DNA from: Winogradskyella undariae
GTDB taxonomy: Bacteria > Bacteroidota > Bacteroidia > Flavobacteriales > Flavobacteriaceae
Direction: 5' to 3'
DNA length: 64,000 nt
NCBI RefSeq assembly: GCF_013285155.1
Contig: NZ_JABTEL010000008.1
Span: 62,001 to 126,000, forward strand
In this document: piece by piece, positions 45,272 to 56,228 of the stretch
How positions within the stretch are numbered: the first letter of the stretch is position 1
Layout of the letters: each line of letters starts with the position of its first letter
Translations under genes and position numbers: made by a program
The notes under the pieces: generated by a model
Seen by the model: the letters and a program-made list of their open reading frames with translations, nothing else
Told to the model about the DNA's origin: nothing
The model's database searches: none

Positions 45272-47647
45272 TTAAAATTTGAAATTATAAGAAAATGATG
45301 GCACGACACCAAAAATAGATAAACGTGTAGCTTCATTAGTGCCTGAGTTTCTGTTTTCGCTAAAGGAAATACTTGCGGCATTTTTTCTGTTATAGACGTT
45401 GTATAATCCGAATACCCATTCGCCTTTAAAGTTTTTAGTGCTTTCTGGATTTGGATTGTAATTAACAGCTAAATCTAAACGGTGATAGGAGGTAAGCCTG
45501 CTAGAATTTCGGGTTTCATAAGTTGGAATAATGATATCGTTATATTGATATTGTCCGTTTGGATAAGTGCTTGGTTGCCCAGTTTGAAAAATAAAATTAG
45601 AACTAAATGACCATTTTTTGTTTAACTCATAACTGCCTGTAATAGAAATATCATGTGTTTTATCGTAAGGTGTGTTGTACCATTGTCCGTTGTTAATTCC
45701 AGTTTCAATGGCTGTTCTTCCAGGTGTTCTTTGTTCTGATTTTGATAATGTGTAAGCAACCCAACCTGTAAACTTGCCTTCATTTTTTTTGAAAAGAACC
45801 TCTAAACCATAAGCGCGCCCTTCACCATTAAGAATCACTTGTTCTATAGCGTCGTTTGCAATTAAATCGGCACCATCAATGTAATCAATTCGATTTTCTA
45901 TGGTTTTATAAAAACTTTCGACTTCTAAGGAATAAGCATTGTTATTGAATGTTCTAAAATACCCTAAAGCAACTTGATCTAATAACTGGGGTTTAATGTA
46001 TTTTCCACTTGGAGCCCAAACATCTAAAGGAGTTGGTGAGCTTGTGTTAGATAGTAAATGTAAATATTGACTCATACGATTATAACTTGCTTTTACCGAA
46101 GATTTGTTATTTAATTGATAAGCAATAGCTAAACGAGGCTCAAGGTTTGCAAAAGATTCTATAACATCATTTTTACTAAAGTTTTCAGTACCTATAGGAT
46201 TTGCTTTTTCATAAATGCCAAAGGTTTCATTAAATATTAATGGGCTATCGTTTTCATATACATTTAGTTCATCTTGCCCTAATCGGTGAAACATACTTAA
46301 TCTTGCTCCATAGCTAACCGATAATTTATCACTTATTTTATGTTCTGCATCTATGTAAATGGCATTTTCGAATGCATATTTATCAATAAGTTTATATGGG
46401 TTAATACCCGAATCATCATTAATAGGTTGAATATCTCCTGGGTTAAATTTGTAATACATACTATTTAAGCCATATTCTAGTTTAAAATCATTACTGATGT
46501 AATGTTTGAAGTCGTATTTAAGGTTGACGTTTTTTATACCTGAAACCCAGTCAAAGCCAACGAAATCTAATTTTAATCCGTAGTAATAGTCTGAATAAAT
46601 AAGTGATAAATTTGAAAATATTTTGTCTGAATAAAGATGATTCCACCTAAAGTTAACTACAGAATTCCCGAATGTATTCTCGAAAGTGTCAGAAAACTTA
46701 AAAACATCACGGCCAAAATAACCCGAAAGATAAATGTTGTTATTATCGTTTATATTGTAGCTTAATTTTGTGTTGACATCATAGAAATAAGCAATATTAT
46801 CTAAGTCAAAAAGGGGGAGGAAAAGATGTGCATAACTGCTACGGCCACCAATTAAAAAGGAACCTTTGTCTTTTTTAATTGGACCTTCAGCTAATAGACG
46901 GCTAGATATAAGTCCAATTCCACCATTCATATGAAAAGACTTACTATTCCCTTCTTTCTGATAAATATCTAGGACAGAAGATATACGGCCTCCGTATTTA
47001 GAAGGTATTCCGCCTTTATATAATTTAATGTCTTTTATGGCATCAGGGTTAAAAACCGAAAAGAACCCAAAAAGGTGAGACGAATTAAAAATTGTAGCCT
47101 CATCTAAAAGAATAAGATTTTGATCAGCAGCACCACCTCTAACATTAAAGCCTGAAGAGCCTTCGCCAGCATTGGTAACACCAGGTAAGAGGGTGATAGA
47201 TTTTATAACATCGACTTCTCCTAAAACAACAGGCATGTTCTTTATCGTTTTTATGGATAAAGAATTAACGCTCATTTGCGGTTTTTTAATGTTTAATCTT
47301 TCAATGTTATCAGTAATAACAACTTCATCTAAACTTTCAGTAGTTTCGTCAAGTTTATAGTTTTTTGTAAGGTTATCATTAAGGATTAACGTTTCTGAAA
47401 TTGTTTTAAAGCCTAAGTAACTTATTTTTATGTTATAGGTTCCGGCAGGTAATGTAATAGAGTAGAAGCCGTACTCGTTGGTAACAGTTCCGGTTTGTTG
47501 CTCGGGAATAATGACATTAACACCAATAAGTGTTTCGTTACTTTGGTTATCTGCTATTGTACCGCTAAGTGTGAAATTTTCTTGAGCTTGAAGTAGAATA
47601 GGGAAGAGTAAAAAAAGATAAAGGATTCTTTTGAGAACTAATATCAT
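45272..47647 (-). CDS. TonB-dependent outer membrane receptor
   Basis: 791 aa. Signal peptide (ends LLQAQ), carboxypeptidase-regulatory-like domain (about 25-105, FTLSGTIADNQSNETLIGVNV), plug domain (about 115-230, MPVVLGEVDVIKSITLLPGV, GFNVRGGAADQNLILLDEA), and a 22-strand-type barrel ending in an aromatic C-terminus (FGVVPSFSYNFKF). Imports an unknown substrate with TonB energy; forms an operon with the DUF4249 lipoprotein gene. The carboxypeptidase-like N-terminal domain and plug are of the SusC-like kind but there is no SusD homologue nearby. Confidence 0.92.
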   Translation of the reverse strand: MILVLKRILYLFLLFPILLQAQENFTLSGTIADNQSNETLIGVNVIIPEQQTGTVTNEYGFYSITLPAGTYNIKISYLGFKTISETLILNDNLTKNYKLDETTESLDEVVITDNIERLNIKKPQMSVNSLSIKTIKNMPVVLGEVDVIKSITLLPGVTNAGEGSSGFNVRGGAADQNLILLDEATIFNSSHLFGFFSVFNPDAIKDIKLYKGGIPSKYGGRISSVLDIYQKEGNSKSFHMNGGIGLISSRLLAEGPIKKDKGSFLIGGRSSYAHLFLPLFDLDNIAYFYDVNTKLSYNINDNNNIYLSGYFGRDVFKFSDTFENTFGNSVVNFRWNHLYSDKIFSNLSLIYSDYYYGLKLDFVGFDWVSGIKNVNLKYDFKHYISNDFKLEYGLNSMYYKFNPGDIQPINDDSGINPYKLIDKYAFENAIYIDAEHKISDKLSVSYGARLSMFHRLGQDELNVYENDSPLIFNETFGIYEKANPIGTENFSKNDVIESFANLEPRLAIAYQLNNKSSVKASYNRMSQYLHLLSNTSSPTPLDVWAPSGKYIKPQLLDQVALGYFRTFNNNAYSLEVESFYKTIENRIDYIDGADLIANDAIEQVILNGEGRAYGLEVLFKKNEGKFTGWVAYTLSKSEQRTPGRTAIETGINNGQWYNTPYDKTHDISITGSYELNKKWSFSSNFIFQTGQPSTYPNGQYQYNDIIIPTYETRNSSRLTSYHRLDLAVNYNPNPESTKNFKGEWVFGLYNVYNRKNAASISFSENRNSGTNEATRLSIFGVVPSFSYNFKF

Positions 47648-47720
47648 AATTTATGAATGAGATGGGTATTTTACGTTTGACGATTAGCGTAACTTTTTGT
47701 TACATAATATTAAAAATAAA

Positions 47721-47751
47721 TAAAAAAAGCTTCCCGAAGGAAGCTTTTTAG
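47721..47751 (-). terminator. terminator of the isocitrate dehydrogenase gene
   Basis: Minus strand AAAAAGCTTCC, loop TTCG, GGAAGCTTTTTTT. 23 nt after the stop. Confidence 0.9.
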
Positions 47752-47773
47752 TATAACAATAATATAATATTAG

Positions 47774-50086
<2,313 letters not shown>

Positions 50087-50143
50087 TTACTTAAGAGTGT
50101 TTAATTTTATGAAATTAGCAAATAAACTCTTAAAATATTAAAT

Positions 50144-50719
50144 TTAGTCTTTTATCTTAATATTATAGCTGTATAATAAACCTGAGATATTTTCTTTAGA
50201 AAAAGAAGCTTGTTTTACTTGATTTGTTGAAGGATTAATAGCAAAATTAAAAGCCGTTGAGAAATCTGATTGTACAATATTTGTTAATTGAAATATAGAT
50301 TGTTTTAGATCACAATCATTAAAAACGACTTGTTTAGCTTCACATTCTGTAAAATCTACTTGTTGCATTGTACAAGAGTTAAACTTAGTATGGTTTATTT
50401 TTAATTGATAAAAGCTACTTAGATTTAGAATGCAATTGGTAAAATTAAAGGATAACAAAAAAGTGTTACAGTTTTGAAATAGAACGCCCATAATCTTACA
50501 ACCCTTAAAAGTTATAGCGCTAAAAGTGGTGTTCATTACGTTGGCATTACTAAAATTGCAGTCTGTAAAATCGCATTCTAAAAAAGTGATATTTGAAAGG
50601 TCTGAATTTTCAAAATTACAATTAGTAAATGTACAATCTGTGTATTCTGTTTTTGGCAAGGTTTTTTTTGTATAATCTATTGCCTTAAAATGCTGTTCGT
50701 CTATGGGAGGTAGATTCAT
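50144..50719 (-). CDS. pentapeptide-repeat protein
   Basis: 191 aa from ATG at 50719; a TTG at 50740 would add seven residues but the ATG is better. The body consists of pentapeptide-like repeats with the A(D/N)LxX pattern: CTFTNCNFENSDLSNITFLECDFTDCNFSNANVMN, rich in F, C and N, giving a right-handed quadrilateral beta helix. Proteins of this kind may mimic DNA or bind gyrase, but most have no known role. No signal peptide. Confidence 0.88.
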   Translation of the reverse strand: MNLPPIDEQHFKAIDYTKKTLPKTEYTDCTFTNCNFENSDLSNITFLECDFTDCNFSNANVMNTTFSAITFKGCKIMGVLFQNCNTFLLSFNFTNCILNLSSFYQLKINHTKFNSCTMQQVDFTECEAKQVVFNDCDLKQSIFQLTNIVQSDFSTAFNFAINPSTNQVKQASFSKENISGLLYSYNIKIKD

Positions 50720-50816
50720 ATTACAAGAATACGAAAACAATTTGGTAAGTAAACTTAGTAGGTTATGTGAATTTACTAGGATATTATTCTAACATCAATT
50801 TGCAATATATTAAAAA

Positions 50817-50863
50817 CAAAAAGCCATATCACTCAGAAATATCTGTGTTATATGGCTTTTTTA
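50817..50863. terminator. terminator-like hairpin upstream of the pentapeptide gene
   Basis: AAAAAGCCATAT and ATATGGCTTTTTT arms around a 20-base loop that can itself pair in part. T runs on both strands. It is not next to the end of any gene I can call, so it points to an unseen transcript. Confidence 0.7.
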
Positions 50864-51415
50864 GAAACAGTACTTACAAGACCTTATAGCTTTTGCTATT
50901 TCAGTTGTATGGACAATGTCATCAACTTTTTTGGTTCAAGAGCTTCTGTTTCCAATTCGAAACATTTCATACCTTTCAAAATGTATTGACTTGATATGAC
51001 TTTGTTTCTTAGGTTTGTTTTTCTTGATGCAATATCTATGTTCTTCAACTAAATGAATATTAGAATAAAGCATTGCTCATTTTTAGTGTTTATTTTCAAT
51101 CACACTGAATTTTCTGAGCTTTCCACTTTAATAATATAATCTACTACTAAAAGTATGTTATTATTAAGTTTCATGGTCTATTGCTAAAATACCTGTTTGC
51201 GCAACTGCAATGTAACCTCAAAAAACAACCTCAATACATAAAGAACGAATCTTCGATAACAATTAAATACTAATTAAAACTATTCTTCAAAACCAATCAG
51301 TTCATGTTTTTAATTGTTATACTAATTTATATAAATTTTATAGATTTCTTTATTTTTTTAACATTTTATATATCAATAGTTTATGAACTGTACTTATTAA
51401 CAAAAGTTAATAACC

Positions 51416-51447
51416 CAAAAAAGCCTTCTTTTCAGAAGGCTTTTTTA
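51416..51447 (-). terminator. terminator after rplS
   Basis: AAAAAAGCCTTC, short loop, GAAGGCTTTTTT; symmetric. 21 nt past the rplS stop. Confidence 0.9.
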
Positions 51448-51467
51448 TTGTAATATATAAGTTGGAA

Positions 51468-51818
51468 TTATCTTCTAACTTCTTTGATTCTTGCTTTTTT
51501 ACCAGTAAGACCTCTAAAGTAGAAAATTCTAGCTCTACGTACTTTTCCACGTTTGTTAACTTCTACTTTTTGTAAAGCAGGTAAGTTAACTGGGAAGATA
51601 CGCTCTACTCCAATTGTTCCAGACATTTTACGGATTGTAAACGTTTCAGAAGATCCACTTCCTTTACGTTGTAATACAACACCTCTAAAAAACTGTGTAC
51701 GTACTTTTTCACCTTCTCTAATTTCGTAGTATACTGTGATTGTATCACCAGCACTAAATTCTGGAAAGTCTTTACGGGTTACAAATTCGTCTTGTACAAA
51801 TTTTATTAAAGAACTCAT
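51468..51818 (-). CDS. rplS: 50S ribosomal protein L19
   Basis: 116 aa. F-AGDTITVYYEIREGEKVRTQFFRGVVLQRKGSGSSETFTIRKMSGTIGVERIFP is the classic L19 sequence, followed by KRGKVRRARIFYFRGLTGKKARIKEVRR. Component of the 30S-50S interface of the large subunit. Here it has its own promoter about 75 nt upstream, although trmD lies further upstream on the same strand. Confidence 0.97.
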   Translation of the reverse strand: MSSLIKFVQDEFVTRKDFPEFSAGDTITVYYEIREGEKVRTQFFRGVVLQRKGSGSSETFTIRKMSGTIGVERIFPVNLPALQKVEVNKRGKVRRARIFYFRGLTGKKARIKEVRR

Positions 51819-51892
51819 TTTATTTTATTTATAATAGTTTGATTTAAAGCAACATTCACGGTTCTCGCCAGAGGTTGGTCTAAATTGGTTTG

Positions 51893-51922
51893 CAAAAGTA
51901 ATGATATTTATAATATAGACAA
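51893..51922 (-). promoter_or_regulatory. Bacteroidota-type promoter of rplS
   Basis: Minus strand TTG (51920-51922), exactly 19 nt, TACTTTTG (51893-51900). The predicted leader is about 70 nt. Confidence 0.8.
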
Positions 51923-51965
51923 TACTTTAGTGCATTATTTTTATAATGATAAGACAATTACAACC

Positions 51966-52286
51966 TCATGGTTTCTTTTTTGAAAACTCTGTTATAGCAA
52001 GGATTGTTAATCCTACAGTAAATATTAAATAAGATAAACTCTGAATGATGTTAGAAACACCTTGTAACAGTAATAAAGTATCCATATTCCCTCTGCTTGC
52101 AAAAACGTTAAGAATTATATTTCCGATGTAAGTAACAAATACTAAGATAGTACCTATTAAAATGATCCATGTTGCTAGAGTCTTCTTCTTTATAAAAAGA
52201 ATAATTGAGGCCATTAATATAATAAGAGTTGAAAAAACACTAATAATTGAACCTATTGTAAAAAGCATTTCAGTAGAACTAAGCAT
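51966..52286 (-). CDS. small membrane protein, 106 aa
   Basis: Three hydrophobic segments (about 9-31, 38-61, 78-100) with a short Lys-rich C-terminus. No family recognised. It starts 18 nt after the trmD stop and so is probably cotranscribed with trmD, in place of the usual rplS. The rplS promoter lies in the gap after it. Confidence 0.7.
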   Translation of the reverse strand: MLSSTEMLFTIGSIISVFSTLIILMASIILFIKKKTLATWIILIGTILVFVTYIGNIILNVFASRGNMDTLLLLQGVSNIIQSLSYLIFTVGLTILAITEFSKKKP

Positions 52287-52304
52287 TCTATATAAATTTA
52301 GTAA

Positions 52305-52982
52305 TTAATCTTCTAAAAGGTCTGGTCGTCTTTCTAAAGTTCTTTTATAAGCTTGTTCTTCTCTCCACTTTTCAATTTTAGGAAAATTTCCACTAAATAA
52401 TACTTCAGGAACTTTCATTCCATCATATTCTCTAGGTTTTGTATAAATTGGTGGTGCTAATAAATTATCTTGAAAAGAATCAGTTAGGGCAGAAGTTTCA
52501 TTTCCTAAAACACCAGGAATTAATCTAATTACTGCATCACATAAAACAGCAGCGCCTAATTCACCTCCAGATAACACATAATCTCCGATAGATATTTCGC
52601 GAGTTATAAATTTATCGCGTACACGCTGATCTACTCCTTTATAATGTCCGCATAAAATAAGAATGTTTTCTTTTAAAGACGTTTGGTTCGCTATACTTTG
52701 GTTAAGCTGCTCACCATCTGGCGTCATATAGATAAGCTCGTCGTAATGACGTTCTTTTTGTAGTTTAGAAATACATTTATCTATAGGCTCTATAGTCATT
52801 ACCATACCTGCACCTCCTCCAAATTGAGTGTCGTCAACAGATTTGTAACCACCAGTAGCGTAATCTCTTAAATTATGAAAGTGTACTTCCACTAGACCTG
52901 CTTCAATAGCACGTTTTAAGATTGATGCTTCAAACGGACTTTTTAAAAGTTCTGGTAATACAGTGATAATATCTATACGCAT
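52305..52982 (-). CDS. trmD: tRNA (guanine-N1-)-methyltransferase
   Basis: 225 aa. [18 protein letters not shown], the deep-knot SAM-binding part [40 protein letters not shown] and [11 protein letters not shown] are typical of TrmD. Makes m1G37 in tRNAs to keep the reading frame. Conserved near rplS in bacteria, as here with one small membrane gene between. Confidence 0.97.
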   Translation of the reverse strand: MRIDIITVLPELLKSPFEASILKRAIEAGLVEVHFHNLRDYATGGYKSVDDTQFGGGAGMVMTIEPIDKCISKLQKERHYDELIYMTPDGEQLNQSIANQTSLKENILILCGHYKGVDQRVRDKFITREISIGDYVLSGGELGAAVLCDAVIRLIPGVLGNETSALTDSFQDNLLAPPIYTKPREYDGMKVPEVLFSGNFPKIEKWREEQAYKRTLERRPDLLED

Positions 52983-53081
52983 AATTCAATTATATAAGGA
53001 TGCGAAGATATATAATTGGTGCGATTAATATCTCTATATTTTATAGAGATTGTTTAAAGTGTCTGTATTATAGGCTTCTTG

Positions 53082-53621
53082 TTATTTTGTTTCAAGACTT
53101 TTTTGGATTCTTAATCCAAAATCATCTACTTTTTTCCAATTTGTGTATTCTATAGGTTGGACAGATTTTGTGGGACCCCCAGTTAATTTCATGATTAATT
53201 TAATCATTAATCGATCAATTAAAGGATATGATTTATAATCTAATTTCCCTGCAAATACTTCTAAAATATCGGGTTTCCAATCAATAGTGTTTAAAAACTT
53301 AATAAGATAAGGGTTTGTATTAGCAGAATTTTTATCTTCTTTTCTTGCAACAAGGTTAACAGAGAAAAAAGCTGTCGTTATTTGATTGAGAATTATTATG
53401 TTTTTCTGTATAAATTCATAGACCTTTTTATGGTGCTTACCATATCTAATACTTGCCCCAATTATTAACGTATGGAACTCTAATATATCTTCATTAAAAG
53501 TTTCAATTGAATACAGTTCAACTTCAATTTTTTGATCATTAAAATGAGCGCATAATTTTTCGCAAATCTTTTTGGTTTGTCCATCAACAGATGAATAAAT
53601 TATTCCAATTTTTTGTGTCAT
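53082..53621 (-). CDS. hemG: menaquinone-dependent protoporphyrinogen IX dehydrogenase
   Basis: 179 aa flavodoxin-fold protein. IGIIYSSVDGQTKKICEKL forms the FMN phosphate loop; IIGASIRYGKHHKKVYEFI, AFFSVNLVARKEDKNSANTNPY, FAGKLDYKSYPLIDRLMIKLIMKLTGGPT are HemG-specific. It oxidises protoporphyrinogen IX in heme synthesis with menaquinone as acceptor. Alone in the window; no other heme genes near. Confidence 0.92.
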   Translation of the reverse strand: MTQKIGIIYSSVDGQTKKICEKLCAHFNDQKIEVELYSIETFNEDILEFHTLIIGASIRYGKHHKKVYEFIQKNIIILNQITTAFFSVNLVARKEDKNSANTNPYLIKFLNTIDWKPDILEVFAGKLDYKSYPLIDRLMIKLIMKLTGGPTKSVQPIEYTNWKKVDDFGLRIQKSLETK

Positions 53622-53784
53622 AATATTAATTTACTCAGTAGATGTTTTATATAAAATGAGAGATATTATAATGAGGGGATCTATGATTCATATAATAGAT
53701 AAAAATAATCGTTTTTTTAGATATTGTGAATTTATAAAGCTTAAAAAATGGAAGTAAAATTACCTAAAGAATAAATTTTTGGCA

Positions 53785-53817
53785 CAAAAAAAATCCGCAA
53801 TTCAATTGCGGATTTAA
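53785..53817 (-). terminator. terminator of the coiled-coil membrane protein gene
   Basis: Minus strand AAATCCGCAATT, GAATTGCGGATTT, then seven more T. 21 nt after the stop. Confidence 0.88.
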
Positions 53818-53837
53818 ATTTTGATTTAAGAAGCTTA

Positions 53838-54446
53838 TTAAGATTTATGCTTATTTAATTCATCTTGTAATTGGCGTCTTACTTTTTGTTCTCTTTCTAA
53901 AGCATTACGTCTGTGTTCTTCAAATTCAGTTTCTACTTCCGTAAGCTTAAATTTCGCTTCACGCGTAGCAGAATTACTTCCCTTAAACTTATAAATAAAT
54001 AATAATAATAAAGCTAGAAGTCCACCAATAATGGCCCACATTAAAACTTTATAACTCGCTTTATTGGTTTGTATTCCAAATAAAGAAATATTATCTTTTT
54101 CGTCATTAGTAGCGTTTAATGTAGATTCTGTATTTGATAGATTAGATTTTAGATTTTCAATTTCACCAGCTTGTTTAGTAACTACAGCTTGTGTATCTGT
54201 TAAATCTTTATGTACTGCTTTTAATGAATCTAGCACATGAGCCTTTAGTGAGAATAACCAAGTTCTTTTAACAACTTTATATTCTTGAAATTTTCCAGAT
54301 TTTTGAATAACGTATTCAAATTGGTTGTCAATTGTACCACTATTAAGAGATAATTTTTCATCTTGATCATCATCTGTTTGTGCAGATATTGAGGGTAAAT
54401 TAAGTGTAACTAAAAGAATAAAAGCAAGTTTGGTTAAGAATTTCAT
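53838..54446 (-). CDS. membrane protein with coiled coils on both sides of the membrane
   Basis: 202 aa. Signal peptide (1-23, ISAQ), an acidic stretch, a periplasmic region with heptad pattern (about 70-115, DSLKAVHKDLTDTQAVVTKQAGEIENLKSNLSNTE), a single membrane helix (about 131-152, VLMWAIIGGLLALLLLFIYKF), and a cytoplasmic coiled coil (about 160-200, ATREAKFKLTEVETEFEEHRRNALEREQKVRRQLQDELN). No known domain. The layout suggests a protein that holds partners on both sides of the inner membrane. Family not known to me. Confidence 0.75.
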   Translation of the reverse strand: MKFLTKLAFILLVTLNLPSISAQTDDDQDEKLSLNSGTIDNQFEYVIQKSGKFQEYKVVKRTWLFSLKAHVLDSLKAVHKDLTDTQAVVTKQAGEIENLKSNLSNTESTLNATNDEKDNISLFGIQTNKASYKVLMWAIIGGLLALLLLFIYKFKGSNSATREAKFKLTEVETEFEEHRRNALEREQKVRRQLQDELNKHKS

Positions 54447-54640
54447 CTTAGGTTTAATTTATGGTTGTGTTAGTTTAAAAAAGTATGCCAAGATAATGAT
54501 TTTATGAAGACTTCATATAACAATTATAAAAACAAATAGCCCTACATATTAGGTAAGGCTAATTATATACGATGCACAATTTAATTTAGATCTTAATTTT
54601 TTTTAAATCTTTTTTTTTAATTAAAGAACTTAAAAAAGCT

Positions 54641-56089
54641 CTAATAATAAGAATAACGTCTAACCTTAGCAATATATTTTGCTAAACGAATAACTTGATG
54701 ACTATAGCCGTATTCATTATCATACCATATATAGAGAATAGCATTTTTTCCATCTTTTCTAACTATCGTTGCTTTGCTGTCATAAATTGAAGGTGCAGAA
54801 CAACCTACAATATCGCTAGAAACTAACTCATCGCTCATTTCGTATTTAATTTGTTCAACTAAATCACCTTCTAAAGCATATTTTTTAATAATAGTATTGA
54901 TGCTTTCTACCGAGGTTTCTTTTTCTAATTCTAAGTTAAGAATAGCTAAAGATCCATTTGGTACAGGAACTCTAATTGCATTAGACGTTAATTTACCTTC
55001 TAAAGAAGGAAGCGCTTTGCTGACTGCTTTACCAGCTCCGGTTTCTGTTATTACCATATTTAATGCAGCAGCACGACCGCGTCTGTATTTACCGTGAAAA
55101 TTATCTACTAAATTTTGATCGTTAGTATAGGCGTGAATGGTTTCTAAATGTCCTGTTTTAATTCCGAAGGAATCTTCGATAGCTTTTAAAACAGGTGTAA
55201 TAGCGTTAGTTGTACAAGAAGCAGCTGAGAAAATTTGAACCTTATCAGGGTGGTGCTCTAAATGGTTAACACCATGTACAATATTTGGAATTCCTTTTGC
55301 TGGAGCAGTAATTAATACTTTTTCTACACCTTTAGATTTTAGGTGTCTGCTTAAAGCTTCTTTATCTCTAAAAGCACCCGTATTATCGATAACTAAAGCA
55401 TTATTAATTCCGTAACTGGTATAATCAATATCTTCTGGCGCATTTGCAGAAATAATTTTTACAGTTGTTCCGTTTATAATTAGAGCAGAATTTTTAACAT
55501 CGATATTTACAATTCCAGAAAAATCTCCGTGTACAGAATCATTTCTTAATAAAGAAGCTCGTTTTTCTAGAACAGTTTTATCAACAGTACCTCGAGTAAC
55601 AATAGCTCTTAGTCTTAATTGTGTTCCTTTTCCTGTGCGCGTCATTAATTCTCTTGCAACCAAACGTCCAATTCTACCAAATCCATAGAGAACAACATCT
55701 TTTGGCTCAATGCTTTTGTTGTCTTTTGCGTCTTTTAATTTAGAGGTAATAAAAGCTGTAGCATTACTATATTTTTGATCTTCTAAATGATATTCGTAAG
55801 TTAATTTTCCGATGTCTAATTTAGCAGGTGGTAAGTTTAAAGCGCTAATGGCTTGTGCAATTTCAACAGAATCGAAAATAGAAATAGGTTTTTGAACAAA
55901 CTTCCCCGCATACTCGTGCAAGTTTAATATTTCACTCACATTTCTATCAATTAATTGGTTTCTAAACAAGACCAATTCTATTGATTTATCATACCATAAA
56001 TCGCTAACAATTTTAATAAATTCTACAGTTGCTCTGCGGCGATCGGCTTGAAATGCTAATTCTTTTTCGTAAATGGCATTAAATCCCAT
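54641..56089 (-). CDS. gap: glyceraldehyde-3-phosphate dehydrogenase, long form
   Basis: 482 aa from ATG at 56089. The frame is open to 56140, but that start would lie upstream of the -7 element at 56122-56129, so the shorter form is preferred. GFGRIGRLVARELM binds NAD(P); FSAASCTTNAITPVLKAIEDSFGI carries the catalytic Cys; HAYTNDQNLVDN, RRGRAAALNMV, WYDNEYGYSHQVIRLAKYI. The first about 150 residues (MGFNAIYEKELAFQADRRRATV onward) are an extension not found in standard GAPDH (about 335 aa). The extended form occurs in Bacteroidota and some other marine bacteria; its special role is not shown. Confidence 0.92.
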   Translation of the reverse strand: MGFNAIYEKELAFQADRRRATVEFIKIVSDLWYDKSIELVLFRNQLIDRNVSEILNLHEYAGKFVQKPISIFDSVEIAQAISALNLPPAKLDIGKLTYEYHLEDQKYSNATAFITSKLKDAKDNKSIEPKDVVLYGFGRIGRLVARELMTRTGKGTQLRLRAIVTRGTVDKTVLEKRASLLRNDSVHGDFSGIVNIDVKNSALIINGTTVKIISANAPEDIDYTSYGINNALVIDNTGAFRDKEALSRHLKSKGVEKVLITAPAKGIPNIVHGVNHLEHHPDKVQIFSAASCTTNAITPVLKAIEDSFGIKTGHLETIHAYTNDQNLVDNFHGKYRRGRAAALNMVITETGAGKAVSKALPSLEGKLTSNAIRVPVPNGSLAILNLELEKETSVESINTIIKKYALEGDLVEQIKYEMSDELVSSDIVGCSAPSIYDSKATIVRKDGKNAILYIWYDNEYGYSHQVIRLAKYIAKVRRYSYY

Positions 56090-56121
56090 GTTTTCTTGGT
56101 TTAAGTGATTTAGATTTTGCG

Positions 56122-56129
56122 CAAAAATA
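56122..56129 (-). promoter_or_regulatory. likely -7 element of the gap gene
   Basis: TATTTTTG on the minus strand fits TAnnTTTG; only TTA rather than TTG is found near the -33 position. Supports the ATG at 56089. Confidence 0.5.
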
Positions 56130-56167
56130 GCATATTTCAAACGTTTTCGTAAATCCTTTTATCAAAA

Positions 56168-56208
56168 ATAAAACCCCTTCAAAATTCAATATTTTGAAAG
56201 GGTTTTTT
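56168..56208 (-). terminator. terminator of the htrA/degQ gene
   Basis: Minus strand AAAAACCCTTCAAAAT, ATTTTGAAGGGGTTTT with a five-base loop. 21 nt past the stop. Confidence 0.85.
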
Positions 56209-56228
56209 AATAACGAGAAGGGCTTTTT

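Larger units (their letters stand above)
50741..51467. other. 727-nt gap with two terminator-like hairpins and no clear gene
   Basis: A hairpin with arms AAAAAGCCATAT and ATATGGCTTTTT (50817-50863) and the L19 terminator (51416-51447) bracket about 550 nt. On the minus strand a short frame (51073-50936, 45 aa beginning MLYSNIHLVEEHRYC) ends about 70 nt before the first hairpin; it is basic and has no recognisable motif. Two other short frames (about 24 aa each) overlap it. It could be a decayed gene, a small RNA or spacer. Confidence 0.45.
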
